DNA from: an uncultured Clostridia bacterium
GTDB taxonomy: Bacteria > Bacillota > Clostridia > UBA1381 > UBA9506
Reading direction: 5' to 3'
Assembly: GCA_934438075.1 (NCBI GenBank)
Contig: CAKSBF010000007.1
Span: 1-64,000, forward strand
DNA length: 64,000 nucleotides
The notes below the pieces were generated by a model. The model was not told the DNA's origin. It saw only the letters and a program-made list of their open reading frames with translations, and ran no database searches. Numbering within the stretch: the first letter of the stretch is position 1; each line of letters begins with the position of its first letter. Shown here piece after piece: positions 51,631 to 60,730 of this stretch. Position numbers and translations under genes: made by a program.

Positions 51631-54273
51631 CTACTTTGTATCGTACCAACTTCTGCCAACATTCATATCTACTTTTAACGGCGCCGCAAGTTCACACACA
51701 TGTTCCATCTTATCCCGCAAAAGCTCTTTCACCTGTTCCACCTCATCTTTATGCGTTTCAACAATTAATTCGTCATGAACCTGCAATATTAGCTTGGAAC
51801 GAAGTTTCTGTTCTTCTAAACTTTTGTACACATCCACCATTGCAAGTTTTATAATGTCTGCCGCACTGCCTTGAATCGGTGTATTCATCGCAACTCGTTC
51901 CCCAAAGGCACGCAGTTGAAAATTTTTAGAAGTAATTTCCGGAATTTCTCTGCGCCGTCCGAAAATAGTCGCAACATAGCCGTGTTTTTTCGCGAACTCC
52001 ACTGTATCTTTCATATACTGCTGCACCTTTGGGTAGCTGCCAAGATAGTCGTTCATATATTCTTTTGCTGATTTCAAACTGATTTTTAAATCCTGCGCCA
52101 ACGAAAATTCACCCATACCGTAGACTAAGCCAAAGTTAATTGCTTTTGCGGCACTGCGCATTTCTGCGGTCACATTTTCCTGTGTCACGCCGAATATTTT
52201 CGCTGCAGTACTTGCATGGATATCAAATCCGCAGCGAAACGCCTCTATCATATGTTCATCGCCGGAAATATGGGCTAAAACCCTTAACTCTATCTGTGAA
52301 TAATCCGCATCAACCAATATGTGGTTCTCGTCCTCAGCGATAAACATTTTGCGCATTTCGCGCCCCAATTGTGTGCGCACAGGTATATTCTGTAAGTTCG
52401 GCTCTGTTGAGGAGATTCTTCCGGTCACTGTCACTGTTTGATGAAAACTGGAGTGAATTTTTCCGGTTGCCGGACATATCTCGCTCATCAAGCCATCAAC
52501 ATAGGTGGACTTCAATTTGCTTAAATGCCGATATTCCATAATCATTTCCACAATCGGATGTTTATTTTTTAATTTTTCCAATACATCTGCATTGGTGGAA
52601 TATCCACTTTTGGTTTTCTTTACTACAGGAAGTCCCAGCGTTTCAAACAAAACTGTTCCAAGCTGCTTGGGAGAATTAATATTAAATTCCCCGCCCGCAT
52701 GTTGATAAATGCTTTCTGTTAAAACAGAAATACTGTCTGTAAGGCTTTGACCAAACTCCTTCAATTTCTCTTTATCCACACGAAAGCCCTCTGTTTGCAG
52801 GGACGCTAATACCTCAACCAACGGCATTTCAATATCGCGGAACAAAGAAAGTTCGTCAAGCCGTTCCAGCTCTTCCTGCTCATATTGAGCCAATTCCCTC
52901 AACATCAATGTTTTACGCTGCAGCAACGGTATGCTGTTTTCTCCCATCATATCCAGAGATAGCTGCACATTGCCGCTTTCCCCCTCACCCAAGCTAACTC
53001 CCAGAAAATCATAGCATAAGTCTGATAAATCATAGTTTTTACGTGCCGGCTCTAAAAGGTAAGCCGCTATCGCCGTATCAAAACAAACATTTTTCGGCCG
53101 AATCCCAAAACGGTTTAAAAATACTATGGTATCACGCAAACCATGTGTATATTTGTTAACCTCTGGACTTTCAAAAAAATCTTTCCACTGCGACAGCATT
53201 TCTTTTGTAAATACAACTTTAAAGCATCGCTTTGCATCCGGAGAAAAACAGACAATGCCTTGTTCCTCATCAAGCAAAAAAGATACTTCGCCCGTCCGCG
53301 GCAAATGCTCCTGAAGCTCCTGCACATTTTTAACTTCAATATACTCTCCGTCCGTGAATTTCTGTTTTGTCAACGTTGCGTTTTGCACATTAGAACTAAT
53401 TTGCGGTATTTCTTTCAAAAAGCGCTTAAACTCCAAGCGCGTAAATAGCTCTGTCAGTTTCTCTGTCCGGTAAGGCTTTACCAACGCATCTTCAAGCTGA
53501 AGTTCAAGCGGAACCGTTCTGTCTATCGTTGCAAGAGTGCGACTCAAATATGCACTGTCCCTACCCTCCTCAAGTTTTGTCTTGAGTGATTTGGTAATCT
53601 TTCCGTTTGCAATATTTTCATAAACACCTTCCAGATTATGATAATTTTGAATCAATCCCAGAGCGCCCTTTTCTCCGATTCCTTTCACGCCTGGTATATT
53701 ATCGGAAGTATCACCCATCAAGGCTTTTACGTCAATAAATTCTGCCGGTGTTACGCCATATTTTTCCAAAACTTTATCTGCATCAAAAATTTCTGTCTGC
53801 GTGTTTCCCATCCTGGTCGTTACCAAATATATTTTGCTGTCCGCCGATGCGAGCTGCAAATCATCTTTATCACCAGTCAGCACATCACACTCATAGCCCA
53901 GTTTCTCACACTTAAGAGAAACAGTACCAATAATATCGTCTGCTTCAAAACCCTCTTTTTCTAAAATCATAATGTTCATAGCAGACAAAACTTCCTTCAT
54001 CAAAGGAATCTGCGGCACAAGCTCTTCCGGCATGGGCTTTCTGGTAGCCTTATAACCGTCAAACATCTTATGACGAAAAGTGGGCGCCTTCAAATCAAAA
54101 GCCGCCGCAATATAATCGGGCTGTATTTCCTTCGTATATCGGAATAAAATGGTTAAAAAGCCATATACCGCATTGGTATATGTCCCATCTTTCGTTGTCA
54201 AAAGACGAATCCCATAAAAAGCGCGGTTAATAATGCTGTTAGCATCTATAATTAAAAATTTTGGTTTATCCAT
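51631..54273 (-). CDS. polA: DNA polymerase I
   Basis: This 880-residue repair polymerase has the 5'-3' exonuclease domain (about residues 1-290; LTGDKDDLQLASADSKIYL, DVKALMGDTSDNIPGVKGIGEKGA), a 3'-5' exonuclease-like domain (about 300-480) and the polymerase domain with DYSQIELRVLAHISGD and QVHDELIVE near the end. In the middle domain the usual catalytic acids of motifs II and III look changed, so proofreading is probably lost, as in Bacillus. The ATG of MDKPKFLIID is used rather than a longer frame. It precedes whiA and follows apbE. Confidence 0.95.
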   Translation of the reverse strand: MDKPKFLIIDANSIINRAFYGIRLLTTKDGTYTNAVYGFLTILFRYTKEIQPDYIAAAFDLKAPTFRHKMFDGYKATRKPMPEELVPQIPLMKEVLSAMNIMILEKEGFEADDIIGTVSLKCEKLGYECDVLTGDKDDLQLASADSKIYLVTTRMGNTQTEIFDADKVLEKYGVTPAEFIDVKALMGDTSDNIPGVKGIGEKGALGLIQNYHNLEGVYENIANGKITKSLKTKLEEGRDSAYLSRTLATIDRTVPLELQLEDALVKPYRTEKLTELFTRLEFKRFLKEIPQISSNVQNATLTKQKFTDGEYIEVKNVQELQEHLPRTGEVSFLLDEEQGIVCFSPDAKRCFKVVFTKEMLSQWKDFFESPEVNKYTHGLRDTIVFLNRFGIRPKNVCFDTAIAAYLLEPARKNYDLSDLCYDFLGVSLGEGESGNVQLSLDMMGENSIPLLQRKTLMLRELAQYEQEELERLDELSLFRDIEMPLVEVLASLQTEGFRVDKEKLKEFGQSLTDSISVLTESIYQHAGGEFNINSPKQLGTVLFETLGLPVVKKTKSGYSTNADVLEKLKNKHPIVEMIMEYRHLSKLKSTYVDGLMSEICPATGKIHSSFHQTVTVTGRISSTEPNLQNIPVRTQLGREMRKMFIAEDENHILVDADYSQIELRVLAHISGDEHMIEAFRCGFDIHASTAAKIFGVTQENVTAEMRSAAKAINFGLVYGMGEFSLAQDLKISLKSAKEYMNDYLGSYPKVQQYMKDTVEFAKKHGYVATIFGRRREIPEITSKNFQLRAFGERVAMNTPIQGSAADIIKLAMVDVYKSLEEQKLRSKLILQVHDELIVETHKDEVEQVKELLRDKMEHVCELAAPLKVDMNVGRSWYDTK

Positions 54274-54296
54274 ATTCACTTCCGTCCTTTCGGCAA

Positions 54297-55271
54297 TCAC
54301 TCCGCAAAAATAACCTGTTGATATAACTCTTTCCATTTACCATTAGCTTCGTTTCCTAAAATAAAAAAAGTTGTGGAAAGTGCATCTGCAGCCGTACAGT
54401 CCTTTGCCACCACCGTTGCACTGTGCACACCGCTCTCCGCAGGATAACCGGTGCGCGGGTCAAATATATGATGGTAACGGACACCGTTTTCCTCAAAATA
54501 TCGTTCATAATCACCGGAGGTCACAACGCAGCCATCATCCGGCAATGTCAATTTTTGAAAGATCTGTCCGCGTACCCCGCGCGGTTCCTGAATTCCTACA
54601 GTAAAAGGAATTGTTCGTTTTCCATTTTTTATACTGTCTAAAAGCCCTAAAGGTCTTTCTCCTATTATCACAACATTTCCGCCCAAATCAAGGCAAGCAT
54701 TTTCCACGCCGTTTTCTTTCAACACACGCGTTGCCTCATCAGAAGCGTATCCCTTTGCAATGCCCCCCAAATCAATACCCATATTCTCCTTTTGCAGTGT
54801 CACGGCAAGCTTGTCCTCATCCAATTGAACGGAATTCCAGCCGGTTCTGGTCAAGGCCTCCTCTATCTCCGCCTGTTTCGGAACATGAGCATCTTCTGTC
54901 CCAATCCCCCAAAGATCGGTGAGAGGTTTGAGCGTAAAATCAAACACACCGTCAGTTATTTCAGAAAATTCCTGTGCACGTCTGAGCAAATAAAATGTAT
55001 CTTCTGAAACTGAAACCGGTATACCCGATGGCGCAGAATTAATACGGCTAATCTCACTGTTTTCACGATAGGCGCTCATCCTTGCATCAATTTCTTCAAT
55101 ACGCCCAACTGCAGCATTTACACCCTTTTTTGCATTTTTCCCATATGCGGTAAGCGTGATAACCGTATCCAAGGAAAAAAAAGTTGCGCGATACGATTTC
55201 GGCTGCATTGCCGTGCCGCAAACAATCAACAAAATCAACAATAAGGCAGCCGTATATTTAAGCCATTTCAC
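54297..55271 (-). CDS. apbE: FAD:protein FMN transferase (ApbE)
   Basis: This 324-residue protein attaches FMN to Thr or Ser of target flavoproteins such as Rnf/Nqr subunits. Conserved parts are DARMSAYRENSEISRIN, GGIAKGYASDEATRVL, CLDLGGNVVIIGERP and the final HHIFDPRTGYPAESG. The start, a membrane signal with LIVCGTA, suggests a lipoprotein (Cys near residue 18) facing outside. The start GTG overlaps the transglycosylase stop (GTGA). An RseC-family gene is two genes further on, and both are often linked to Rnf function, but no rnf genes are here. Confidence 0.93.
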   Translation of the reverse strand: MKWLKYTAALLLILLIVCGTAMQPKSYRATFFSLDTVITLTAYGKNAKKGVNAAVGRIEEIDARMSAYRENSEISRINSAPSGIPVSVSEDTFYLLRRAQEFSEITDGVFDFTLKPLTDLWGIGTEDAHVPKQAEIEEALTRTGWNSVQLDEDKLAVTLQKENMGIDLGGIAKGYASDEATRVLKENGVENACLDLGGNVVIIGERPLGLLDSIKNGKRTIPFTVGIQEPRGVRGQIFQKLTLPDDGCVVTSGDYERYFEENGVRYHHIFDPRTGYPAESGVHSATVVAKDCTAADALSTTFFILGNEANGKWKELYQQVIFAE

Positions 55272-55840
55272 ACCTTACGCCCCTCTCTTACACGATACAG
55301 TATGCGATATATTTTTCGATAATTTAAAACCTTATTTACATACTGTTCTGTCTCCCGATATGGAATTTTCGAAAGGCTTATGCCATCTTTAGAATATTTT
55401 TTATCGGAAAGCCATTGATCCACCGTACCACTCCCCGCATTATATGCCGCAAGTGCACATTTTAAATCGCCGTCATACATAGTCCCAAGATATGCTATGT
55501 AATAACAGCCGAGCTGTATGTTTTTATTGGGATTGTGCATATCTTCCTCACAAAAGTCTTGTATGCCCAATCTTTCTGCCAGCCAAAAGGCGGTTGAAGG
55601 TGTCAGCTGCATTAATCCATGCGCCTCTTTATGTGAAACAGCCTCCTGTTTGAAATTGCTCTCTGCTTTAATTACAGCCATAACAAGGTAAGGGTCTACT
55701 GCATATTCCCTGGAATATGCCTTAATAAAATCAATATATTCCACGGGAAAAAACAGCCGAAAAAAGTTTCCCGACTGAAGCAGTGCCAAAGCAATAATGA
55801 TTATTATAATAAATCTGATCTTTTTCTTTGTTTTATTCAC
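55268..55840 (-). CDS. Lytic transglycosylase (SLT domain)
   Basis: This 190-residue exported enzyme cleaves the MurNAc-GlcNAc bond of peptidoglycan. One N-terminal membrane segment (about residues 8-24) acts as signal or anchor. The catalytic Glu is in VIKAESNFKQEAVS, followed by GLMQLTPSTAFWLAERLG and ALAAYNAGSGTVDQWL. The start is GTG with a weak ribosome binding site and overlaps the coaE stop by eight bases. Its gene overlaps apbE at the other end. A transglycosylase between coaE and polA is usual in Clostridia. Confidence 0.92.
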   Translation of the reverse strand: MNKTKKKIRFIIIIIIALALLQSGNFFRLFFPVEYIDFIKAYSREYAVDPYLVMAVIKAESNFKQEAVSHKEAHGLMQLTPSTAFWLAERLGIQDFCEEDMHNPNKNIQLGCYYIAYLGTMYDGDLKCALAAYNAGSGTVDQWLSDKKYSKDGISLSKIPYRETEQYVNKVLNYRKIYRILYRVREGRKV

Positions 55841-56429
55841 ACATTTTCACCAATTGTTCCCAATATTTTTTGACGCAAGCGAAAAGCTCTTCTGTGTCTC
55901 CGTTATTATAAATAACATCGTCAGCATGTGTTTTGTAAAATTCATCACTTTGTTGAGAATGAATCCGTTCCAGCGCACGCTCGCGCGTTAAACCATCACG
56001 TGCCATAATACGCTCAGCACGCACCTCTTCCGAAGCCAAAACGCACACCGTACGCGAACAGAGCTGCGAAAGGCCGGATTCGTACAGCACAGCAGCATCC
56101 ACAATGATAACACTGCCGCACATTGTTGCGAGTTGCCGTCTGATTTCTTCTATAATATATTTATGCGTAATCTGATTCAAAATATGAAGTTTATGCGGAT
56201 CAGAAAAAACTAACTCGCCTAATTTTTTGCGATCTAATTCTCCGTTTCCCTTTAAAAATTGCCTGCCGAAAATTTCTGCAATTTCATTCAAAGCCGGTTT
56301 TTCCGGTTTTACGATTTCCCGTGCAATAACATCAGCATCTATCATCTGCGCACCAAATTCTGTCAGCATTTTAGAAAACGTACTTTTACCGCATCCGCTG
56401 CCGCCGGTTACCCCAAGAATCATTCTCAT
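55833..56429 (-). CDS. coaE: Dephospho-CoA kinase
   Basis: This 198-residue kinase carries out the last step of CoA synthesis. The P-loop GVTGGSGCGKST is at the N-terminus (residues 6-17), with DADVIAREIVKP, QITHKYIIEEIRRQ and VDAAVLYESGLSQLC as the other conserved parts. The ATG has a modest GGAT site ten bases after the DUF6062 stop. It precedes the transglycosylase gene in the polA operon. Confidence 0.95.
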   Translation of the reverse strand: MRMILGVTGGSGCGKSTFSKMLTEFGAQMIDADVIAREIVKPEKPALNEIAEIFGRQFLKGNGELDRKKLGELVFSDPHKLHILNQITHKYIIEEIRRQLATMCGSVIIVDAAVLYESGLSQLCSRTVCVLASEEVRAERIMARDGLTRERALERIHSQQSDEFYKTHADDVIYNNGDTEELFACVKKYWEQLVKMCE

Positions 56430-56438
56430 CTTATCCGT

Positions 56439-57173
56439 TTACCGCCCTTCATTGTCCGACTCTATAAATTTCGCCAGTTTTGCCGCTGTCCGAGGCGGTG
56501 CATCTTTAGAATTTTTCCACGGCGCATCCTGATAGCGATAATCAAATTTTTTGGTAAACCAATTAACGTCCTCATTAACCCGGCGCAGATTAGCAAGTTC
56601 TACATTCGTTAATTCTTCAGTCAGATTTTCAAGCGCCGAACCATGCAATTCCTTGTCCGCCATACGCAAAAGCAAAGAAAAATGCGGTAAACAAAATCCG
56701 TTGCTTTTATTTACCTTATCATGAAAATCTTGTTCTTTAGCATATAGTTCCCAAAAAGTACAAGCAAACTTCTCCAAAGTATCCTTTATTTTCTCACAAA
56801 TAACACAGCTTGCCTCGATACCATCCAACATAGCAGCAAGCTCTTCTTGCTTTGCTGTACCCTTTTTAAAAAAAGTATTTTGTCGCTTTTTCTGCACGGT
56901 TCTTTCCATCTGTTCAATCACATGCGCTAAATGTGTATCCAATACCAATGCCAAACTAAGCGCTTTGCCCTGCTGTTTTAGCATCTGCGTATAGTGACGG
57001 CGGCAAAAGCCCTTCTCATTAGATAAAACACGACTGTCCGGCTCCATCATAGAGGCACCGAGTGCATATTCTACTGCCTCATTCTCCAAGCGTTGCTCAA
57101 TCGCACAAAAAGGACATTCGCACGTTTCTTCATATGCTTCTGTAAGAGGAATAGTATATATTTTTTCCTTCAT
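56439..57173 (-). CDS. DUF6062 family protein
   Basis: This 244-residue cytosolic protein has two repeats with metal-type cysteines: CECPFCAIEQRL then FCRRHYTQML in the first, SCVICEKIKDTL then FCLPHFSLLL in the second. The paired CxxC plus CxxH elements suggest two zinc-like sites. This is the layout of DUF6062 proteins of Clostridia. Function is unknown. It starts the coaE-polA-whiA-rqcH operon from the promoter at 57209. Confidence 0.87.
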   Translation of the reverse strand: MKEKIYTIPLTEAYEETCECPFCAIEQRLENEAVEYALGASMMEPDSRVLSNEKGFCRRHYTQMLKQQGKALSLALVLDTHLAHVIEQMERTVQKKRQNTFFKKGTAKQEELAAMLDGIEASCVICEKIKDTLEKFACTFWELYAKEQDFHDKVNKSNGFCLPHFSLLLRMADKELHGSALENLTEELTNVELANLRRVNEDVNWFTKKFDYRYQDAPWKNSKDAPPRTAAKLAKFIESDNEGR

Positions 57174-57208
57174 TGCTTTTTTATCCTTCCGCTAGTCTGA
57201 TTCAATAT

Positions 57209-57237
57209 ATTTTATCATATTCTTACTTTTCTGTCAA
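57209..57237 (-). promoter_or_regulatory. Sigma-A promoter of the DUF6062-coaE-polA-rqcH operon
   Basis: On the minus strand a perfect TTGACA (57232-57237) and TAAAAT (57209-57214) are 17 bases apart, 35 bases before the first ATG. Eight genes follow with no internal terminator seen until 48376. Confidence 0.82.
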
Positions 57238-57269
57238 ATACTCTCCCTTTTAGTTTTACAAATTTACAG

Positions 57270-57294
57270 GGAACTTCTTCCATTTCAAATCGTC
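57270..57294 (+). promoter_or_regulatory. ECF sigma-type promoter of the SLH-serpin gene
   Basis: GGGAACTTCTT, with GGAAC at 57270-57274, and CGTCTAATAA, with CGTC at 57291-57294, are 16 bases apart. Elements and spacing match the promoter of the stalk-domain gene at 43036. The start codon is 32 bases after CGTC. Confidence 0.72.
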
Positions 57295-57326
57295 TAATAA
57301 TAAAAAAGGATTTTAGGAGGATGAAA

Positions 57327-59102
57327 ATGAAAAGAATAATCGCTTGTTTAACGGCGCTATTGGTAATAACCGGCACACTTCCGGCATTCGCGCAGCAAAA
57401 TAATATGAATAACAGGGCGAGCTCATGGTCACAAGAGGACATATCGCAAGCCCGGCTGCATGGCTTTTTGCCGGAAGATTTTACAGATGACCTGAGTGCG
57501 GCCATTACCCGGGCTCAATTTTGTGAATTGGTATATAATCTGATGGATTCCTCTATGGATATTTCCTGGAGAAAAACTTCACCCGCACCTTTTCACGATG
57601 CGACAGACGAAAAGCAATGCTTTTTAGCCCTGGAAAAAATTATTAACGGAAAAGGTGACTATATTTTTGCACCAAACGACCCATTAACTCGCGAAGAGGC
57701 GGCAGTGATATCCGACCGTATTGTACAATATGCAAAACTTGACAGCTCTGCAAAACAAACTGCCGATGTTGAAAATAATCCCACGGAAAACTGTACTACA
57801 ATTTCCGACGACGGGCAAATTTCTTCTTGGGCAAGAACAGCCGTACATAACATGCTCGCCCTCGGCATCATGTCCGGAACGGATGTCGGTTTTCAACCCC
57901 GCGAACCCTATACAAAAGAGCAGGCCGTTGCAGTCATAATGCGATTATATAGGCTTTTACAAGACCAAAAGCCAAACTGCGAATCCACAGAAGCCGTGCG
58001 GTTTGCCGATCGTTTAAACGCACTAATGCCGGCCGGTGAAAACTATATGTTCTCTCCGCTGTCTGTTAAAATGGCATTTGCCCTTGCAGCAAACGGCGCT
58101 GACGGTAAAACACAACAGGAAATTTTAGATACGCTTGGTATTAATAATCTTGAGGAATATAATGTATATGCAAAAAAATTGATGGAACTGTATTCTGCCT
58201 CTGATATTATCAAGCTGAACATTGCTAATTCTATCTGGATGAACCGTTCACGCAGCGAGCAAAATTTTTCTGCAGAATATCAAAAGAAAATTGAGGATTA
58301 TTACAAAGCTGCAGCAAAAGAGGTCAGTGACAGCGACGCAGTAAAAGAAATTAACAATTGGGTCAGCCAACAAACTAATGATAAAATACGTTCCATCATT
58401 TCTACACCTGATTTCTCTGCCCTTCTCGCTAATGCCGTCTATTTTAAAGGCAGCTGGAAAAATCCGTTTTCCGAAGAAGAAGACACCGCAAAGGACGAGT
58501 TCACCGATCGCGACGGTACAAAATCTCAAATTGATTTTATGCACAAAACTGCTCGCTTTCATTATCTCAACAGAGACGGAATTCAGGCGGTAGAATTGCC
58601 CTATCAAAATCGGAGCTATAACAGTACGGACGGTGAAAACACTAACAACAAATCCTTGGATGCAGACATCAGCATGTATTTGCTGATGTCCGATAAGGAC
58701 ATAAATGCAGGCGAGTTTCTTTACAAGAACATAAAAGATTTTCAAAATACTAAAATTAAGCTCAGTATTCCGAAATTTGAAATGACCTTTTCCACTTCTT
58801 TAAAAGATGCATTGCAATCGTTGGGCATTCATACTGCATTTCTCGAAAACGAAGCCTCGTTTTCCAACATGTTTGACCATGGCAATATGTTTATCAGTAA
58901 TGTTTTACACAAAACATACATTAATGTAAATGAAAAGGAAACCGAAGCGGCCGCTGTCACTGCAATTGTGATGGAAACGACTTCCGTACAAATACCGGAA
59001 CCGCCGCTCGAGCTGAAATTTAACAAACCATTTACTTTTGTCATTCGCGATAACAGCAATAACGAAATTTTGTTTATAGGTGAATACGCCTTTACAAAAT
59101 AA
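57327..59102 (+). CDS. SLH-domain serpin
   Basis: This 591-residue exported protein joins three surface-layer homology motifs to a complete serpin. A signal peptide (about residues 1-23) is followed by the SLH motifs (ITRAQFCELVYNLMD, LTREEAAVISDRIV, YTKEQAVAVIMRLYRLL, up to about 205), then the serpin from about residue 222 (YMFSPLSVKMAFALAANGA, NAVYFKGSWKNPF). The reactive loop hinge reads ETEAAAVTAIVMETTS, which puts Thr at P1 by position counting; the usual hinge Gly is Glu. Serpins block serine proteases; gut Clostridia serpins (siropins) act on host-type proteases. The second ATG, six bases after AGGAGG, is used. It has an ECF-type promoter and its own terminator. Confidence 0.93.
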   Translation: MKRIIACLTALLVITGTLPAFAQQNNMNNRASSWSQEDISQARLHGFLPEDFTDDLSAAITRAQFCELVYNLMDSSMDISWRKTSPAPFHDATDEKQCFLALEKIINGKGDYIFAPNDPLTREEAAVISDRIVQYAKLDSSAKQTADVENNPTENCTTISDDGQISSWARTAVHNMLALGIMSGTDVGFQPREPYTKEQAVAVIMRLYRLLQDQKPNCESTEAVRFADRLNALMPAGENYMFSPLSVKMAFALAANGADGKTQQEILDTLGINNLEEYNVYAKKLMELYSASDIIKLNIANSIWMNRSRSEQNFSAEYQKKIEDYYKAAAKEVSDSDAVKEINNWVSQQTNDKIRSIISTPDFSALLANAVYFKGSWKNPFSEEEDTAKDEFTDRDGTKSQIDFMHKTARFHYLNRDGIQAVELPYQNRSYNSTDGENTNNKSLDADISMYLLMSDKDINAGEFLYKNIKDFQNTKIKLSIPKFEMTFSTSLKDALQSLGIHTAFLENEASFSNMFDHGNMFISNVLHKTYINVNEKETEAAAVTAIVMETTSVQIPEPPLELKFNKPFTFVIRDNSNNEILFIGEYAFTK

Positions 59103-59114
59103 ATGACTGTTTTT

Positions 59115-59155
59115 ACAGAGAAACTGATGAAATTCCTCAGTTTCTCTGTATTTTT
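59115..59155 (+). terminator. Terminator of the SLH-serpin gene
   Basis: The 12-base arms ACAGAGAAACTG and CAGTTTCTCTGT pair perfectly and are followed by ATTTTTG. It lies 13 bases after the stop. Confidence 0.88.
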
Positions 59156-59194
59156 GTCAGATATTAACAAACTGATAACAACTTTTAAAATGCC

Positions 59195-59223
59195 TTGATT
59201 ATTTGAAGGGAATATAGTATAAT
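59195..59223 (+). promoter_or_regulatory. Sigma-A promoter of the membrane protein-sigma factor pair
   Basis: TTGATT (59195-59200) and TATAAT (59218-59223) are 17 bases apart, 63 bases before the ATG of the membrane protein. Confidence 0.8.
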
Positions 59224-59286
59224 AATTTGTATCATTGATAAAGCCTCCGTTTTGGAGAATTGAAACAGAAAAGGTGGATATAAGGC

Positions 59287-59946
59287 ATGAGCGAAGAAAA
59301 AAATACAGAAAAAAAGGACTTTAAAGCAAAGTGGGACAACTACTGGTATTACTATAAAATTCATACATGGGTTGGCATTTTTATTTTATTTGTTATGATT
59401 GTTACCATTACTCAATGTGTTCAAACCGTAAAGCCCGATGTAACTGTTGATGTAGTAACTACCGGTGCGCTAACAGAAAGTTTTTTTGATGCAGACGGTT
59501 ACTTGAGCGAAAACATTACCGATATTAACAATGACGGCAAAAAGCATGTTTCATGGAACAACCTTTATCTCTCAGAAGACGGAAAAAGCGAGCAAGATGC
59601 CGCAATGCAGCAAAAAATGATGATTGAGCTTGCTGCCGGTGATGTGACATTATTTCTTTTTGATAAAACTAACCTGGAACGCTATATTACGCAAGATGCC
59701 TATTCCCCATTGTCTGATTTTATCGATATTAAACCTTACGAAGGCATGGAAGGCAAATTAACAGAACATAACGGCACCGTATACGCCATCAGTTTAAAAG
59801 GAAGCAAAAAACTTGCCGAAATGGGATTTCTCAGCGATGATTTATATGCTGCTTTTCGCTTTGTACCGGAAAAATCGGCAAAAGATGAAAAGAAAATGCA
59901 GGAATATTATAATGCCGCTATTATATTGGAAGAATTATTGAAATAG
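59287..59946 (+). CDS. One-pass membrane protein, unknown
   Basis: This 219-residue protein has a short charged N-terminus (about residues 1-28, rich in Lys, Glu and aromatic residues), one membrane segment (about 29-47) and an outer domain of about 170 residues. The outer part holds an EF-hand-like DINNDGKK near residue 80. I recall small Clostridial proteins with the same YYYKIHTWVGIFI start but no function. It is followed after 16 bases by a SigB-type sigma factor gene, so the two are probably co-transcribed. A membrane regulator of the sigma factor is a hypothesis; no anti-sigma motif is seen. Confidence 0.65.
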   Translation: MSEEKNTEKKDFKAKWDNYWYYYKIHTWVGIFILFVMIVTITQCVQTVKPDVTVDVVTTGALTESFFDADGYLSENITDINNDGKKHVSWNNLYLSEDGKSEQDAAMQQKMMIELAAGDVTLFLFDKTNLERYITQDAYSPLSDFIDIKPYEGMEGKLTEHNGTVYAISLKGSKKLAEMGFLSDDLYAAFRFVPEKSAKDEKKMQEYYNAAIILEELLK

Positions 59947-59962
59947 ACTGGATGTGTTTTTT

Positions 59963-60721
59963 ATGTCTCAAAGCGCCTGTTTGCAGAAGAACGAGGATTT
60001 GCTCCATGTTTATCTGAAAACCCGAGACGACAACTCGCGCGACTCACTATTAGAAAAGTATGACTATCTGCCGCGGCTTTTGGCACGCCGATTTGTCGGC
60101 CGCGGAATAGAATATGATGATATTTATCAATGCGCACGCATTGGTTTGATGAATGCACTTTCCCGTTACAATGCCGAAAAGGGCGTGCAATTTGTCACTT
60201 ACGCAACACCAACCGTAATCGGAGAAATTAAACGCCTATTCCGTGATAAGGGACACGTTATCAAAGTTCCCCGGAAAATATATGAAATATTCAGCAAAGC
60301 CAGCAAAATTAAAAATGCCCGTTTCATGCAAAACGGCAAGACACCTTCTGCCGTCGAACTTGCCGAAATGATAGGTGTTTCCGAAGAACAGATGACCGCC
60401 GCTCTGCAGTGGGGAGACAGTCATTTCGTACGTTCTTTGGAGCAGTTTTTGTACAGCAACGAGGACGAAACCCTATTCTCTAATTATGTCGGCATGGAGG
60501 ATGATCACTTTCTGATGATAGAGGACAAGGACTTTGTTGATACTTTTATCAGTACATTGACAGAACGCGAAAAAAAGTTTGTAAAATATCGTTATTATGA
60601 TGGTTTGACACAAAATAACATCGCGCAGAAACTAAATATCTCTCAGATGAATGTATCTCGTATGGAAAGACGTATTTTAAGCGGCTTAAAGCAAATGTAT
60701 TTTGATGCTGTAAACTGCTGA
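59963..60721 (+). CDS. RNA polymerase sigma factor, SigB/SigF/SigG family
   Basis: This 252-residue sigma factor has regions 2 (DDIYQCARIGLMNALSRYN, FVTYATPTVIGEIKRLFRDKG), 3 (KTPSAVELAEMIGVSEEQM) and 4 (LTEREKKFVKYRYYDGLTQNNIAQKLNISQMNVSRMERRIL). This places it in the SigB/SigF/SigG group. It is not next to spoIIAA-spoIIAB or an rsb cluster; its only partner is the membrane protein upstream. The ATG is ten bases after GGAT; a GTG three codons upstream is an alternative. Whether it acts in stress or sporulation cannot be told. Confidence 0.9.
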   Translation: MSQSACLQKNEDLLHVYLKTRDDNSRDSLLEKYDYLPRLLARRFVGRGIEYDDIYQCARIGLMNALSRYNAEKGVQFVTYATPTVIGEIKRLFRDKGHVIKVPRKIYEIFSKASKIKNARFMQNGKTPSAVELAEMIGVSEEQMTAALQWGDSHFVRSLEQFLYSNEDETLFSNYVGMEDDHFLMIEDKDFVDTFISTLTEREKKFVKYRYYDGLTQNNIAQKLNISQMNVSRMERRILSGLKQMYFDAVNC

Positions 60722-60730
60722 ATAAAAATA

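Noticed and set aside
58248..58745. A 165-codon minus-strand frame opposite the SLH-serpin gene
   Set aside because: It is antisense to a gene with clear domains and has no ribosome binding site; composition reflects the complement of the serpin codons.
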